Below, piece after piece: positions 46,332 to 56,809 of a DNA stretch of 64,000 bases; positions within the stretch are counted from its first letter, which is position 1; each line of letters opens with the position of its first letter. Source of the DNA: a bacterium 1xD8-48 (GTDB lineage Bacteria; Bacillota; Clostridia; Lachnospirales; Lachnospiraceae). The position numbers were made by a program, and so were the translations under genes. Location of the stretch: contig QZDS01000018.1 of the NCBI GenBank assembly GCA_009917455.1, positions 1-64,000 of the forward strand, written 5' to 3'. A model generated the notes under the pieces. It worked only from the letters and a program-made list of their open reading frames with translations. It was not told where the DNA came from and did no database searches.

Positions 46332-47504
46332 ATGAAATATGTTAAAAAGGTGTTGGGCGAAGACCTCCGCCAATATACGATGGTGGTTGCCCTCGCAGCG
46401 CTCATTATAATTTTCAATATTGCATCGGGAGGTAAGATGATTACTTCCTCAAATTTTCAAAATTTAATATCGGGAAATGCTTATGTATTGGTTTTGGCTT
46501 TAGGAATGCTTATGGTAATAGTAATCGGACAGATTGACTTGTCGGTGGGTTCGGTTGCAGGATTTGCTTCTATGGTAATGGCGATAACCGCCCGCCAGTT
46601 TAACCTGCCGTGGTATGTTGCGATTCTGATTGCGCTGGTAATCGGCATGATAGCCGGGGCATGGCAGGGATTTTTCTTATCGAGGCTTGGCATTCCGGGA
46701 TTCATCACAACGCTTGGCGGTATGATGATATTCAGAGGCGGTGTTATTTGGATATCAAACTCAATTTCAGTTCCTGTTCCCTCAGAGCTGAAATGGTTTG
46801 GTGCCGGTTATCTCCCTGAATGGGGCCCGGCTTTTACCGGGATGAACAACTCAACTTTATTGCTTGGAATAATTGCAATAGCTGTGTATGTGATTGCACA
46901 GATGAGGAAGTTTACCCATTCAGGAGATGTTACCGGAAAGAAAGAGGCGTTCTGGCCGTTTGCGGTCCGTATCGCAATTGTGGCGGCTGTAATCGGATAT
47001 GCGACATGGCTTTTCGGAAGCGGAAGGCCGGGCACAAGTTTTCCGATTCCCGGACTGATTCTTGTGATACTGATTATCCTGTATTATCTGATTACGGAAA
47101 GAACATCCTTCGGACGTCATGTCTATGCGGTAGGAGGAAATAAGTCGGCGGCAGAACTATCCGGCGTAAATGTGAAAAGAACGTATTTTCTTACAATGCT
47201 TAACATGTCAGTTCTGGCAGCCGTGGCAGGTATATTATTTGTGGGGCGTTCGACAGCGGCAGGACCGGCGGACGGAACCTCATGGGAGATGGATGCCATC
47301 GCATCCGTATTTATCGGTGGCGCGGCTGTATCGGGCGGTGTCGGAACCGTCATTGCAACGATGGTAGGCGGCCTGGTGATGGCGGTTTTGAACAACGGGC
47401 TTATGCTTATGGGCGTCGGGGCGGACAAAACACAGGTTATAAAGGGCTTTGTGCTCTTAGCGGCTGTAGCCTTTGATGTATATAACAAGAAAAACAGGGG
47501 GTAA
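46332..47504 (+). CDS. Monosaccharide ABC importer permease (XylH/GguB type)
   Basis: A 390-residue CUT2 permease with about ten membrane helices; GMLMVIVIGQIDLSVGSVAG and GIPGFITTLGGMMIFRGGVI are characteristic, as is YAVGGNKSAAELSGVNV. The length matches the XylH/GguB branch rather than the shorter RbsC branch. It starts 12 bp after the ATPase gene. Confidence 0.95.
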   Translation: MKYVKKVLGEDLRQYTMVVALAALIIIFNIASGGKMITSSNFQNLISGNAYVLVLALGMLMVIVIGQIDLSVGSVAGFASMVMAITARQFNLPWYVAILIALVIGMIAGAWQGFFLSRLGIPGFITTLGGMMIFRGGVIWISNSISVPVPSELKWFGAGYLPEWGPAFTGMNNSTLLLGIIAIAVYVIAQMRKFTHSGDVTGKKEAFWPFAVRIAIVAAVIGYATWLFGSGRPGTSFPIPGLILVILIILYYLITERTSFGRHVYAVGGNKSAAELSGVNVKRTYFLTMLNMSVLAAVAGILFVGRSTAAGPADGTSWEMDAIASVFIGGAAVSGGVGTVIATMVGGLVMAVLNNGLMLMGVGADKTQVIKGFVLLAAVAFDVYNKKNRG

Positions 47505-47542
47505 AATCCTGAAATTTAAAAACAAAAAGGAGGAAATAAGTT

Positions 47543-48712
47543 ATGAAAGCAAAAAAAGCATTATCACTTTTGATGACTGCAGTTCTTGCGGCAACCATGC
47601 TGACAGGCTGTGGAGGAGGCAGGGGAACGGAGGAGGCCTCGCAAACGGCGGCTGACACAACCGCGGATGTGGAGAAAACTGCCGAAGCCGGAAACGCGGA
47701 GACTGCGGAAGCTGAAGATGCGGCCGGGACTTCGTCCACAGGCGGCGGTATCGTCGGTGTGGCGCTGCCGTGGCTTGGAACACAGAACTGGGCGGAGGCG
47801 GAAGTAATGTTTAAAGAACAGCTTGAGGCCGCAGGTTATGAAGCGATTATACAGGCCGCTGACCAGAAAGTTCCGCAGCAGCAACAGCAAATCGAGTCCA
47901 TGATTGAGAACGGCGCGCAGGTTATCGTTGTCGGACCTGTTGACGGTTCACAGCTTGGTTCGGTGCTGGAAAAGGCAAAAGATGCGGGCGTATACATAAT
48001 CGGATATGACAGACTGTTGGAAAATACCACAGGCGTTGACGGCGTAGTACAGTTTGGCAGTGTAAAAACAGGGGAATTACAGGCACAGGCGCTTCTGCAG
48101 GGTCTGGAGGAATTGAAAGGCTCGGCCCCTTACAACATTGAACTTTTCGGCGGCGGCCCGGCTGACCCGAATGCGCCGAATTTCTTCACAGGCGCAATGT
48201 CAGTGCTTCAGCCGCTCATAGACGACGGGACTCTGGTTGTTGTATCAGGGCAGACAGATTTTACACAGTGCGCGACAGTTGACTGGGATAACTCTAAAGC
48301 GCAGTCACGTATGGACGCCATTCTTGCGGGCAACTATTCAGACATTGAGATTGACGGTGTTCTTTCACCGAACGACGGTATTGCCCGTGCGATTATTACA
48401 TCCTGTGAGAATGCGGGACAGCCGATTCCTGTAGTATCGGGGCTGGACGCGGAAAATGAATCTGTTGAGTGGGTATGGTCCGGCAGACAGTATTCCACAG
48501 TTGCAAAACCGACCAATGCGCTTGTTGCGGAGACAGTTTCTATTATTGGCAGCCTGTTAAGCGGTAACGGGATGCCGGCAACCGATGTAAAGGCAAACAA
48601 TGGCGTAATTGATGTTCCCATTTATGAACTGCCCCCTGTCGTTGTGACAAAGGACAATGCAAAAGAAGTGTTTGCGGATGACCCTGACAGAATGGCTCTG
48701 CTGGCAGATTAA
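47543..48712 (+). CDS. Multiple-monosaccharide binding lipoprotein (ChvE/XylF type)
   Basis: A 389-residue lipoprotein: signal to LAATMLTGC (Cys about 23), an Ala/Glu/Thr-rich linker to about 70, and a CUT2 binding domain (GVALPWLGTQNWAEAEVMFK; VVSGLDAENESVEWVWSGRQ). ChvE relatives bind galactose, arabinose, xylose or glucose. As the third gene of the importer it delivers sugar to the permease; the tethered protein at 40350 may sense the same sugar. Confidence 0.94.
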   Translation: MKAKKALSLLMTAVLAATMLTGCGGGRGTEEASQTAADTTADVEKTAEAGNAETAEAEDAAGTSSTGGGIVGVALPWLGTQNWAEAEVMFKEQLEAAGYEAIIQAADQKVPQQQQQIESMIENGAQVIVVGPVDGSQLGSVLEKAKDAGVYIIGYDRLLENTTGVDGVVQFGSVKTGELQAQALLQGLEELKGSAPYNIELFGGGPADPNAPNFFTGAMSVLQPLIDDGTLVVVSGQTDFTQCATVDWDNSKAQSRMDAILAGNYSDIEIDGVLSPNDGIARAIITSCENAGQPIPVVSGLDAENESVEWVWSGRQYSTVAKPTNALVAETVSIIGSLLSGNGMPATDVKANNGVIDVPIYELPPVVVTKDNAKEVFADDPDRMALLAD

Positions 48713-48739
48713 TAAATTTTTGATTCACTGTATACTAAA

Positions 48740-48771
48740 TGTACCGGGTGTGGAAAACCATGCCCGGTACA
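48740..48771 (+). other. Stem-loop downstream of the sugar importer
   Basis: TGTACCGGG and CCCGGTACA form a perfect 9-bp stem with a further TGG/CCA pairing inside. There is no U-tract, so it is at best a weak terminator; it may protect the 3' end of the importer message. Confidence 0.55.
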
Positions 48772-48790
48772 AACTATATAATGGTTAGCC

Positions 48791-48815
48791 TAAAATATTT
48801 TATGGTTGCCGATTG
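48791..48815 (+). promoter_or_regulatory. Sigma-28 (SigD/FliA)-like promoter of the flagellin gene
   Basis: TAAA (48791-48794), 13 bp, then GCCGATTG (48808-48815). The -10 part matches the flagellar sigma consensus GCCGATAT/AA well. The spacing is one to two bases shorter than usual. Its place 63 bp before a flagellin gene supports the call. Confidence 0.5.
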
Positions 48816-48877
48816 AGATATTCTTTGCAAAAGGATATAATTAAGACGGAACTGTTAATAGGAAAGGAGGTGCAGTT

Positions 48878-49642
48878 ATGAGCAGTATGACAGTAAATAA
48901 TAACGGGCTTTACAATTCCTATTCCCACATTGCCAGCGGAAAGAGAATTAATACGGCGGCGGATGACGCGGCCGGTCTTGCCATCGGCAAAAAGATGGAA
49001 AGGGAAGAAACCGGGCTTCGGGTAGGAGCGGACAATGCGAAAGACGGCATTAGCGCTTTGAACGTGGCGGACGGAGCCATGGACGGCATGATGGACTATT
49101 TGCAGAGAATCCGTGAACTTGCAGTGAAATCCATGAACGGATTAAATTCAGACACGGAAAAGCAGATGTACCAAAATGAGATTAACCAGCTTAAGGAAGG
49201 CATCCAGTCCCTGGCAAAGGACACTACTTTCAATGAGCAAAAGCTTCTTGACGGCAGTATGGCGGATATGCATCTGGCTACCAATCCTGACGGAAACGGC
49301 ATGAAAATCCAGATGGAAAATTCCACGCTGGAAGCGCTTGGCATTGCGGACTTTGATGTGACTAAGGGCAATTTTAACCTGCAGGACATCGATAAGGCAA
49401 TGGATATGATTTCCTCCAGAAGAGGAAACATCGGAGCGCAGACCAATCGTCTGGAGCATACTTATAACTATAATACTGCCGCTTCGCTGGAACAGTTAAA
49501 TTCCAGAAGCCGTATCGAGGATTTGGATATGCCGAAAGCAATATCCGAAAAGAAGAGACAGGAACTTATGAGAGATTACGGCGCTTTGATGCTGAGAAAA
49601 CGGATGGAGCAGGATTCTCTTGTGACGAGGTTATTCCAGTAA
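48878..49642 (+). CDS. Short flagellin-like protein
   Basis: A 254-residue flagellin family protein. The conserved D0/D1 N-terminus reads HIASGKRINTAADDAAGLAI and ISALNVADGAMDGMMDYLQR; the D1 C-terminal helix reads MDMISSRRGNIGAQTNRLEH. The variable central domain is nearly absent. The extreme C-terminus (LMLRKRMEQDSLVTRLFQ) departs from the usual NxxPQxVLxLL ending, which may affect export or capping, so this could be a minor flagellin. AAAGGAGGTG precedes the ATG. Confidence 0.88.
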   Translation: MSSMTVNNNGLYNSYSHIASGKRINTAADDAAGLAIGKKMEREETGLRVGADNAKDGISALNVADGAMDGMMDYLQRIRELAVKSMNGLNSDTEKQMYQNEINQLKEGIQSLAKDTTFNEQKLLDGSMADMHLATNPDGNGMKIQMENSTLEALGIADFDVTKGNFNLQDIDKAMDMISSRRGNIGAQTNRLEHTYNYNTAASLEQLNSRSRIEDLDMPKAISEKKRQELMRDYGALMLRKRMEQDSLVTRLFQ

Positions 49643-49688
49643 AAAACCAAAAGCCAAGGATAGGGACTATCCTGAGGCGGACAAAGAC

Positions 49689-49710
49689 GCGGCACGGGAA
49701 ACCGTGCCGC
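49689..49710. terminator. Hairpin between the flagellin gene and pyrG
   Basis: GCGGCACGG (49689-49697) pairs perfectly with CCGTGCCGC (49702-49710) across a GAAA tetraloop. It lies 9 bp beyond the pyrG stop on the reverse strand. Its U-tracts are weak on both strands. A smaller hairpin, AGGATAG/CTATCCT (about 49657-49674), follows the flagellin stop. Confidence 0.65.
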
Positions 49711-49718
49711 TGATAATT

Positions 49719-51323
49719 TCATCTTTCACATTTCGTAACCGCTTCAATAAATCCCTTAAACAGAGGATGCGGTCTGTTGGGCCTTGACTTAAGTTCCGGA
49801 TGTCCCTGAGTGGCAAGGAAGAACGGGTGACCCGTGAGCTCGCACATCTCAATAATACGTCCGTCAGGAGAATGGCCGGAAAGCTTCATGCCGTGCTCCG
49901 TTAAAACCGTACGGAAATCATTGTTTACTTCGTAGCGGTGTCTGTGACGCTCGTGGATAATTTCTTCCCCGTATAATTTGTATGCAAGGGAGGTCTTGTC
50001 CAGCTCGCAGGGATAAGAACCAAGCCTTAAGGTTCCGCCGATATCCTCCACACCGTTCTGATCCGGCATAAGAGCAATAACCGGGTGAGAGGTGGAAGGG
50101 TCAAGTTCAATGCTGTTTGCGTCGTTATAACCAATCACGTTGCGGGCAAATTCCACAATGGCAAGCTGCATGCCCAGACAGAGCCCCAGGAAAGGAAGCT
50201 TGTGGGTACGGGCATAGCGAATCGCACAAATCTTGCCTTCAATACCGCGGGGACCGAAGCCGCCGGGAACAAGAATGCCGCCCACATCCTTAAAAAGGCC
50301 GTCTGCGGTTTCATCCGTAACAAGTTCGGAATCAATCCATTTGATATTCACAGTGACACGATTGGAAATCCCGCCATGCTTTAAGGCTTCCACAACGCTG
50401 ATGTAAGCGTCGTGAAGCTGTACATATTTCCCTACCAGCGCAACAGTCACTTCTCCGGTGGGAGTTCTTAAGGATTCCACCATTGCTTTCCAGTCCGTAA
50501 GGTCCGGCTCAGGGCAGTCCAGCTTCAGGCATTCACAGGCAACCTGTGCCAGATGCTCGTTTTCCATGGCAAGGGGGGCTTCGTATAAATATTCCACATC
50601 CAGATTTTGCAGAACGTGGTTGTTGGGCACGTTGCAGAAAAGCGCAATTTTATCCTTGATACTCTGGCTTAAGGGATATTCGCTCCGGCATACAATGATG
50701 TCGGGACGGATGCCCATTCCCTGGAGCTCCTTGACGCTGGCCTGAGTAGGCTTGGTTTTCATCTCCTGAGACGCTTTCAGGTAGGGAATCAGGGTTACGT
50801 GAATCAAAATTGCATTTTCATGCCCGATTTCATGCTGAAACTGGCGAATAGATTCAAGGAAAGGCTGGCTTTCTATGTCGCCGACAGTGCCGCCCACTTC
50901 GATGATGGCGATTCGGGTTTCTTCGTCCGTGAAATTTCGGTAGAAACGGCTTTTGATTTCGTTGGTGATGTGAGGGATTACCTGAACGGTTCCCCCGCCA
51001 TAATCGCCCCGGCGTTCCTTTTGGAGAACGCTCCAGTAAATCTTGCCCGTGGTCACATTGGAATTCTTGTCCAGATTTTCATCAATAAAGCGCTCGTAGT
51101 GTCCAAGGTCCAAATCTGTCTCGGTGCCGTCCTCGGTCACGAAAACCTCTCCGTGCTGGATGGGATTCATGGTTCCGGGGTCCATATTGATATAAGGGTC
51201 GAATTTCTGCATCGTCACCTTATATCCTCTTGCCTTAAGCAATCTACCTAAAGAAGCGGCTGTAATTCCCTTGCCCAAACCTGAAACAACGCCGCCTGTT
51301 ACAAATACGTATTTTACTGCCAT
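49719..51323 (-). CDS. pyrG: CTP synthase
   Basis: PyrG, 534 residues, aminates UTP to CTP with glutamine. The synthetase domain starts [20 protein letters not shown] and the C-terminal class I amidotransferase has the catalytic Cys in [17 protein letters not shown] with His/Glu in HRHRYEVN and [13 protein letters not shown] 51323 ([10 protein letters not shown]) has GGAGG seven bases upstream; the longer start at 51347 lacks support. A minus-strand TATAAT lies at 51362-51357. Confidence 0.97.
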   Translation of the reverse strand: MAVKYVFVTGGVVSGLGKGITAASLGRLLKARGYKVTMQKFDPYINMDPGTMNPIQHGEVFVTEDGTETDLDLGHYERFIDENLDKNSNVTTGKIYWSVLQKERRGDYGGGTVQVIPHITNEIKSRFYRNFTDEETRIAIIEVGGTVGDIESQPFLESIRQFQHEIGHENAILIHVTLIPYLKASQEMKTKPTQASVKELQGMGIRPDIIVCRSEYPLSQSIKDKIALFCNVPNNHVLQNLDVEYLYEAPLAMENEHLAQVACECLKLDCPEPDLTDWKAMVESLRTPTGEVTVALVGKYVQLHDAYISVVEALKHGGISNRVTVNIKWIDSELVTDETADGLFKDVGGILVPGGFGPRGIEGKICAIRYARTHKLPFLGLCLGMQLAIVEFARNVIGYNDANSIELDPSTSHPVIALMPDQNGVEDIGGTLRLGSYPCELDKTSLAYKLYGEEIIHERHRHRYEVNNDFRTVLTEHGMKLSGHSPDGRIIEMCELTGHPFFLATQGHPELKSRPNRPHPLFKGFIEAVTKCER

Positions 51324-51460
51324 AGCATTTCCTCCAAAATGAAACAATCATTCCTTATTATACAATGGAAGTAAAAGAAAAATCTACTGTAAAAGTTGAA
51401 ATAAAAATAAAAATTTAAGAAAAGTTTTAGACAATCACAGATAATTCATAATCTTCTTAT

Positions 51461-51489
51461 TGATTTATGATTTTTCAATCACTATAATG
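51461..51489 (+). promoter_or_regulatory. Promoter of ftsH
   Basis: TTGATT (51461-51466) and TATAAT (51484-51489) are separated by exactly 17 bp, with the start codon 50 bp further on. The surroundings are very AT-rich. Confidence 0.75.
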
Positions 51490-51539
51490 GAAGAGATATA
51501 GAAGAAAGAAAAATAAAAGAAAACAGACGGGGAAATACG

Positions 51540-53750
51540 ATGAGTGAAAATAACCTGAATCAATATGACGGCGGCCGGGGAGGAAATAACGGGGCGCCGG
51601 GGAATGGAAACGGCGGAGCCGGAGGAACGGGCGGTCCGAACAAGGACTCGAGAAGACAGAACATAATCATGTTCGTCATTGCGGCGCTTTTATCGCTCCT
51701 AATGGTGAGCGCCTTTGTAAAGCTGATTACCGGAGATTCCGAGGAGGAGATTTCTTATAACGAATTTATCCAGATGCTGGATGAGAAAAAGGTTGAATCT
51801 GTAGTGATAGGGGGCGACAGGATTTATATTGAGCCCAAATCAGAAAAAAATTCCCAGTCGCCGATTCTGTATATGTATGGAATGAATTCCATGGTGAGCT
51901 ACTATACCGGCAAAATCGAGGACGACGACACGTTGACGGCACGGCTTCTTGAAGCGGACGTGGAAGTAAAGGGGCAGGTGGCGGACGGCACGGGCACACT
52001 GATTAGCTTCTTACTGTCCTATGTTTTCCCTTTCGTGCTTATGTGGGGGCTGCTCAGCCTTCTTTTCCGCAAAATGTCCAAGGGCGGCGGCCCTATGGGT
52101 GTGGGACGGAGCACGGCCAAGGTTTATGTCCAGCGGGAAACGGGGATTACCTTTAAGGATGTGGCGGGCGAGGACGAAGCCAAGGAATCTTTACAGGAGG
52201 TAGTGGATTTTCTGCATAATCCGGGGAAATATGTGCAGATTGGCGCAAAGCTTCCCAAGGGCGCGCTTTTAGTAGGCCCTCCCGGAACAGGAAAGACGCT
52301 GCTGGCAAAGGCGGTGGCAGGCGAGGCAAAGGTGCCCTTTTTCTCCCTGTCCGGTTCGGATTTCATTGAACTGTATGTGGGAGTGGGCGCTTCCAGAGTG
52401 AGGGATTTGTTTAAGGAAGCCACCAAGAACGCCCCCTGCATTATATTTATCGACGAGATTGACGCCATTGGGCGCAGCCGCGACAGCAAATACGGCGGCG
52501 GTAACGAGGAGCGGGAGCAGACCCTGAATCAGCTTCTCTCGGAGATGGACGGTTTTGACACCTCCAAGGGAATTCTGGTCCTGGGTGCCACCAACAGGCC
52601 GGAGATACTGGATAAGGCGCTTCTTCGTCCTGGGCGGTTTGACAGAAGAATTATTGTGGATAAGCCGGATTTAAAGGGAAGGGTGGAAATTTTAAAGGTG
52701 CACGCCAAGGATGTCCATCTGGATGAAAGCGTGGATTTGGATGCTATTGCCCTTGCCACCAGCGGCGCGGTGGGCGCGGATTTGGCGAATATGATAAACG
52801 AGGCGGCTATCAATGCGGTACAGCACGGCAGAGAGTATGTGACTCAGAAGGATTTGTTTGACGCAGTAGAGCAGGTGCTGGTGGGAAAAGAAAAGAAAGA
52901 CCGCATCATGAGCAAGGAGGAGCGCAAGATTGTATCCTATCATGAGGTGGGTCATGCGCTAATCAGCGCTTTGCAGAAAAATTCGGAGCCGGTGCAGAAA
53001 ATCACCATTGTGCCAAGAACCATGGGAGCTCTGGGATACGTTATGCACGTGCCCGAGGAGGAGAAGTACCTGCAGACGGAAGCCGAGCTTCATGACAGGC
53101 TGGTGAGCCTGCTTGGCGGCCGTGCGGCGGAGGAGCTTGTATTTGGAAATGTCACTACCGGAGCGGCCAATGATATTGAGCAGGCCACGAATATTGTGAC
53201 AAACATGATTACCCGCTTTGGTATGAGCAGGCGTTTCGGGCTGATGGGGCTTGCCACGGTGGAAAGCGAATATTTAGGCGGCGGCGCAAGGCTGACCTGC
53301 AGCGACAGGACGGCAGCCGATGTGGATACGGAAGTGATGGAAACCTTAAAGTGCTGTTATGACGAGGCAAAGGAACTTCTTTCCGGCAACAGGGAGCTGA
53401 TGGATAAGCTGGCGGCTCATCTGATAGAAAAGGAAACCATCAGCGGCAAGGAATTTATGAAAATTTACCGGAAGGAAAAAGGGCTTCCCGAGCCTGCGGA
53501 AGGCGAGGAAGAAGCGGATAAGGACAAGGCAGAAAAGAAAGCGGAAACCGGCGATTCCGCAAAAGGAGAGCCGGAAGGAGGCGTTGCTGCGTCAGACGAT
53601 GCATCAGACAAAAGAGGCGCTGCGGCGTCAGGCGAAGCATCGGACAAAGGGGGCGTTGCTGCGTCAGGCGATGTATCTGACAAAGGTGGCGCACAGAGTG
53701 ACAACAAAGTAACCGGGCGTTTTTCAAACGCACCGTCCGACTGGTTTTAG
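51540..53750 (+). CDS. ftsH: ATP-dependent membrane zinc metalloprotease FtsH
   Basis: FtsH, 736 residues, a hexameric membrane AAA+ protease for quality control. A Gly/Asn-rich cytoplasmic N-tail (6-35) precedes helix 1 (about 41-60); helix 2 lies at about 158-178. The AAA domain has Walker A GPPGTGKT (246-253), Walker [12 protein letters not shown] and the second region of homology. The zinc site is H468-E469-V470-G471-H472; the usual family sequence is HEAGH, so Ala is replaced by Val without loss of the metal ligands. The tail after about 650 is a charged low-complexity region with three 12-residue repeats. Confidence 0.96.
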   Translation: MSENNLNQYDGGRGGNNGAPGNGNGGAGGTGGPNKDSRRQNIIMFVIAALLSLLMVSAFVKLITGDSEEEISYNEFIQMLDEKKVESVVIGGDRIYIEPKSEKNSQSPILYMYGMNSMVSYYTGKIEDDDTLTARLLEADVEVKGQVADGTGTLISFLLSYVFPFVLMWGLLSLLFRKMSKGGGPMGVGRSTAKVYVQRETGITFKDVAGEDEAKESLQEVVDFLHNPGKYVQIGAKLPKGALLVGPPGTGKTLLAKAVAGEAKVPFFSLSGSDFIELYVGVGASRVRDLFKEATKNAPCIIFIDEIDAIGRSRDSKYGGGNEEREQTLNQLLSEMDGFDTSKGILVLGATNRPEILDKALLRPGRFDRRIIVDKPDLKGRVEILKVHAKDVHLDESVDLDAIALATSGAVGADLANMINEAAINAVQHGREYVTQKDLFDAVEQVLVGKEKKDRIMSKEERKIVSYHEVGHALISALQKNSEPVQKITIVPRTMGALGYVMHVPEEEKYLQTEAELHDRLVSLLGGRAAEELVFGNVTTGAANDIEQATNIVTNMITRFGMSRRFGLMGLATVESEYLGGGARLTCSDRTAADVDTEVMETLKCCYDEAKELLSGNRELMDKLAAHLIEKETISGKEFMKIYRKEKGLPEPAEGEEEADKDKAEKKAETGDSAKGEPEGGVAASDDASDKRGAAASGEASDKGGVAASGDVSDKGGAQSDNKVTGRFSNAPSDWF
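53580..53687 (+). repeat. Three 36-bp tandem repeats in the ftsH tail
   Basis: Codons 681-716 encode [24 protein letters not shown] and [12 protein letters not shown], then a truncated GAQSDNK. The DNA units (53580-53615, 53616-53651, 53652-53687) are similar but not identical, so copies have diverged. The encoded segment is hydrophilic and likely disordered in the cytoplasm. Confidence 0.85.
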
Positions 53751-53770
53751 GAATTGATAAGAATGCAGAA

Positions 53771-53820
53771 AAGGACATCATTACAGGGCAAAAGTCCATA
53801 AATAATGATGTCCTTATTTC
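53771..53820 (+). terminator. Hairpin between ftsH and uvrC
   Basis: AAGGACATCATT (53771-53782) pairs perfectly with AATGATGTCCTT (53804-53815), a 12-bp stem with a 21-base loop, followed by ATTTCG. The U-tract is short, so termination is probably partial; the uvrC ribosome site lies only about 10 bp downstream, so the stem may also affect uvrC translation. Confidence 0.65.
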
Positions 53821-53836
53821 GCTGTGGAGGTTTGGT

Positions 53837-55708
53837 ATGTTCGACATTCAGGAAGAATTAAAGAAACTCCCCAATTGTCCGGGAGTCTACATTATGCATG
53901 ACGAAAAGGACGCCATCATTTATGTGGGGAAGGCGGTGAATCTTCACAACCGTGTCCGCTCCTATTTCCGCAAGAATATCGGGAGAGGTCCCCAGATAGA
54001 TAAAATGGTAACGCTCATCAGCCGGTTTGAGTATATTGTTACCGATTCCGAGCTGGAGGCTCTGGTGCTGGAAAACAATCTGATTAAGGAGCACAGCCCC
54101 AGGTACAACACGCTGCTCAAGGATGACAAGACCTACCCTTACATCAAGGTTACCATGGGGGAAAGCTATCCGAGGGTGCTTTTTTCCAGGCAGATGAAGA
54201 AGGACCGTTCCAGGTATTTCGGCCCCTACAGCGGTGCGGCGAAGGTGAAGGAAACCATTGACTTAATTAACAAGCTTTATCAGCTCCGCACCTGTAATAA
54301 AAATCTTCCGAGAGATTGTGGGAATGAGAGAGCGTGCCTGAACTACCACATTAAACAGTGCCTTGCACCCTGTCAGGGAAACATCACGGAGGAAGAATAT
54401 CAGGCGCAGGTGAAAAAAGCGCTGGATTTTCTGAACGGCAGTTATCAGGATACCCTGAAGGATTTGGGGGAGAAAATGCAGGCGGCCGCAGAAAATCTGG
54501 AATTTGAGGAGGCAGCAAGATACCGGGATTTATATAACAGCGTCAATGAAATTGCGACCAGACAGAAAATCACGGACAGCGACGGGGAGGATAAGGATAT
54601 CATTGCCCTGGCAGCTGACGAGAGAGACGCTGTGGTTCAGGTTTTCTTTGTGCGCGACGGAAAGCTCATTGGCAGGGAGCATTTCTATATGGCACATGTG
54701 TCGGAAACTCCCGGGGCACAGATACTCCTTGATTTTGTAAAGCAGTTTTATGCGGGCACACCCTTTATCCCCAGAGAGCTGATGTTGCAGGAGGCCATCG
54801 AGGATATGGAGGTCATTGAGCAGTGGCTCACCAGAAGGAAGGGCAGCCGTGTTTATATCAAGGTGCCCAAAATCGGCTATAAGGAAAAGCTGGTGGAGCT
54901 GGCGGCGAAAAATGCCATGCTGGTTTTAAGTCAGGACAAGGAGCGCATCCGCCGGGAGGAAGGAAGAACCATCGGCGCGGTGAAGGAGATAGCAGGCCTT
55001 CTCGGCCTTTCCGAGGTGAGCCGGATGGAGGCTTTCGACATCTCCAATATCAGCGGCTTTGCCAACGTGGGTTCCATGATTGTCTATGAAAAAGGGAAGC
55101 CTAAACGCAGCGATTACAGAAAGTTTCGGATTAAAACCGTTTCCGGGCCGGACGATTATGCGTGTATGAAAGAGGTTTTAACCAGAAGATTTGTCCACGG
55201 CATGGAGGAACAAAAGATATTAGAGGATAAAGAGCTGGAAAAGGAGTTCGGGAGCTTTACGAAGTTCCCCGATTTGCTTCTCATGGACGGCGGAAAGGGG
55301 CAGGTGAATATTGCCCTGCAGGTTTTAAGCGAGCTGCATCTGAATATTCCGGTGTGCGGCATGGTGAAGGACGACAATCACAACACAAGAGGACTCTATT
55401 ATAATAATGAAGAAATACAGATTGACAGATACAGCGAGGGCTTTAAGCTGATTACCCGGATTCAGGACGAGGCACACAGATTTGCCATCGAGTACCATCG
55501 CTCCCTTCGTTCCAAAGCCCAGGTACAGTCGGTTCTGGAGGGGATTCCCGGCGTGGGGCCATCCAGAAGAAAGGCATTGATGCGCAGGTTTAAGTCCATA
55601 GAGGAAATTAAAAACGCGGAGGTGGAGGCGCTGGCGGGCGTGGACGAAATACCGGAGTCGGTGGCAAGGGGGATTTATGAGTTTTTCCATGAGAAGGAAC
55701 GAGGCTGA
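53837..55708 (+). CDS. uvrC: Excinuclease ABC subunit C
   Basis: UvrC, 623 residues, the dual-incision nuclease of excision repair. N-terminal GIY-YIG domain ([20 protein letters not shown]), Cys-rich stretch, UVR domain (about 200-235) that binds UvrB, a central RNase H-like domain ([31 protein letters not shown]) and C-terminal tandem HhH ([20 protein letters not shown]). It is far from uvrBA and has no SOS box that I can see. Confidence 0.97.
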   Translation: MFDIQEELKKLPNCPGVYIMHDEKDAIIYVGKAVNLHNRVRSYFRKNIGRGPQIDKMVTLISRFEYIVTDSELEALVLENNLIKEHSPRYNTLLKDDKTYPYIKVTMGESYPRVLFSRQMKKDRSRYFGPYSGAAKVKETIDLINKLYQLRTCNKNLPRDCGNERACLNYHIKQCLAPCQGNITEEEYQAQVKKALDFLNGSYQDTLKDLGEKMQAAAENLEFEEAARYRDLYNSVNEIATRQKITDSDGEDKDIIALAADERDAVVQVFFVRDGKLIGREHFYMAHVSETPGAQILLDFVKQFYAGTPFIPRELMLQEAIEDMEVIEQWLTRRKGSRVYIKVPKIGYKEKLVELAAKNAMLVLSQDKERIRREEGRTIGAVKEIAGLLGLSEVSRMEAFDISNISGFANVGSMIVYEKGKPKRSDYRKFRIKTVSGPDDYACMKEVLTRRFVHGMEEQKILEDKELEKEFGSFTKFPDLLLMDGGKGQVNIALQVLSELHLNIPVCGMVKDDNHNTRGLYYNNEEIQIDRYSEGFKLITRIQDEAHRFAIEYHRSLRSKAQVQSVLEGIPGVGPSRRKALMRRFKSIEEIKNAEVEALAGVDEIPESVARGIYEFFHEKERG

Positions 55709-55785
55709 ACTATTGAGATTATCCCGTTTGTGTGATACACTAACACTTAGAAAAAGAACAGTGGGCAGAGAGAAAAGGAGCGGCC

Positions 55786-56736
55786 ATGGCAAATGTAAAG
55801 TTGCAACAGATTATTGAAAAAATGAAGCTGGAAAATGTGACACCGGAGCTGGATATCTCAAAGATTAAGATTACCCAGCCGGACATTAACCGGCCGGCAT
55901 TGCAGCTGGCCGGCTATTTTGAGCATTTCGAGGCAATCAGAATACAGATTATCGGTTTTGTGGAGTACAGCTATATGAAGGCGATGCCGCAGGAGCGCCA
56001 GCAGGAGATTTACAGAAAGTTTCTGTCCTTCGATATCCCTGCAATTGTGTTCTGCAGGGATTTGGAACCGGATGACCTTTTCAAGCAGATTGCAATGGAA
56101 AATGAAATTCCTCTTTTGAAAACACAGAAGGCCACCTCCGCCTTTACCGCCGAAATTATCAAATGGCTGAATGTACGGCTGGCGCCCTGCATCTCCGTTC
56201 ACGGCGTGCTGGTGGATATTTACGGCGAGGGCGTTTTGATTACGGGGGAGAGCGGCATCGGTAAATCCGAGGCGGCGCTGGAGCTGATTAAGAGAGGGCA
56301 TCGTCTGGTGACCGACGACGCGGTGGAAATCCGTCGTGTGAGCGAGGAAACGCTGGTGGGCTCCGCACCCGATATTACCAAGCACTTTATTGAGCTTAGG
56401 GGTATCGGCATCGTGGATGTGAAGACCCTTTTCGGTGTATCCAGCGTCAAGGATACCCAGAACATTGACCTGGTGATTCGCCTTGAGGACTGGGACAAGG
56501 AAAAGGAATACGACAGGCTTGGCCTTGAGGAGGAATATACGGAATTTCTGGGGATTAAGGTGGTATGCCACAACATTCCCATCCGTCCGGGAAGAAATCT
56601 TGCAATTATCTGCGAGTCTGCGGCCATTAACCACCGCCAGAAGAGAATGGGCTACAACGCGGCGCAGGAGTTATACCGGAGGGTGCAGGAGTCCCTTGCG
56701 AAGCGGCGGCTTGAGGCGGAGGACGACGACTATTAA
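55786..56736 (+). CDS. hprK: HPr kinase/phosphorylase
   Basis: HprK, 316 residues, phosphorylates Ser46 of HPr and Crh-like proteins and so controls CcpA-dependent catabolite repression. The P-loop is GESGIGKS (154-161), with His/Asp residues in ELIKRGHRLVTDDAVEIR and the HPrK signature IELRGIGIVDVKTLFG. Both HPr-like targets are encoded in this window (32726 and 60676), each with Ser46. It is followed by a sugar kinase. Confidence 0.96.
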   Translation: MANVKLQQIIEKMKLENVTPELDISKIKITQPDINRPALQLAGYFEHFEAIRIQIIGFVEYSYMKAMPQERQQEIYRKFLSFDIPAIVFCRDLEPDDLFKQIAMENEIPLLKTQKATSAFTAEIIKWLNVRLAPCISVHGVLVDIYGEGVLITGESGIGKSEAALELIKRGHRLVTDDAVEIRRVSEETLVGSAPDITKHFIELRGIGIVDVKTLFGVSSVKDTQNIDLVIRLEDWDKEKEYDRLGLEEEYTEFLGIKVVCHNIPIRPGRNLAIICESAAINHRQKRMGYNAAQELYRRVQESLAKRRLEAEDDDY

Positions 56737-56740
56737 AATT

Positions 56741-56768
56741 ATGCAAATGCATACATTTTTAAATGCAT
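56741..56768 (+). promoter_or_regulatory. AT-rich palindromic element upstream of the ROK glucokinase gene
   Basis: The stretch holds ATGCAAATGCATACATTT, a short A/T run and AAATGCAT, with two copies of the palindrome ATGCAT. It shares AATGxATACATTT with the palindrome in the mbl leader at 20975-20988. It lies 42 bp before the gene start. A common binding protein is possible but unproven. Confidence 0.4.
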
Positions 56769-56809
56769 AAAACAAAGAAACCATAATAAAAATAAAGGGA
56801 GGGATACTT

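Noticed and set aside
53580..53687. Possible CRISPR or minisatellite outside genes
   Set aside because: The repeats are in frame inside ftsH and encode a regular peptide repeat.
55858..56634. 258-codon open frame on the reverse strand
   Set aside because: Antisense to hprK; no motifs, no promoter or ribosome site.
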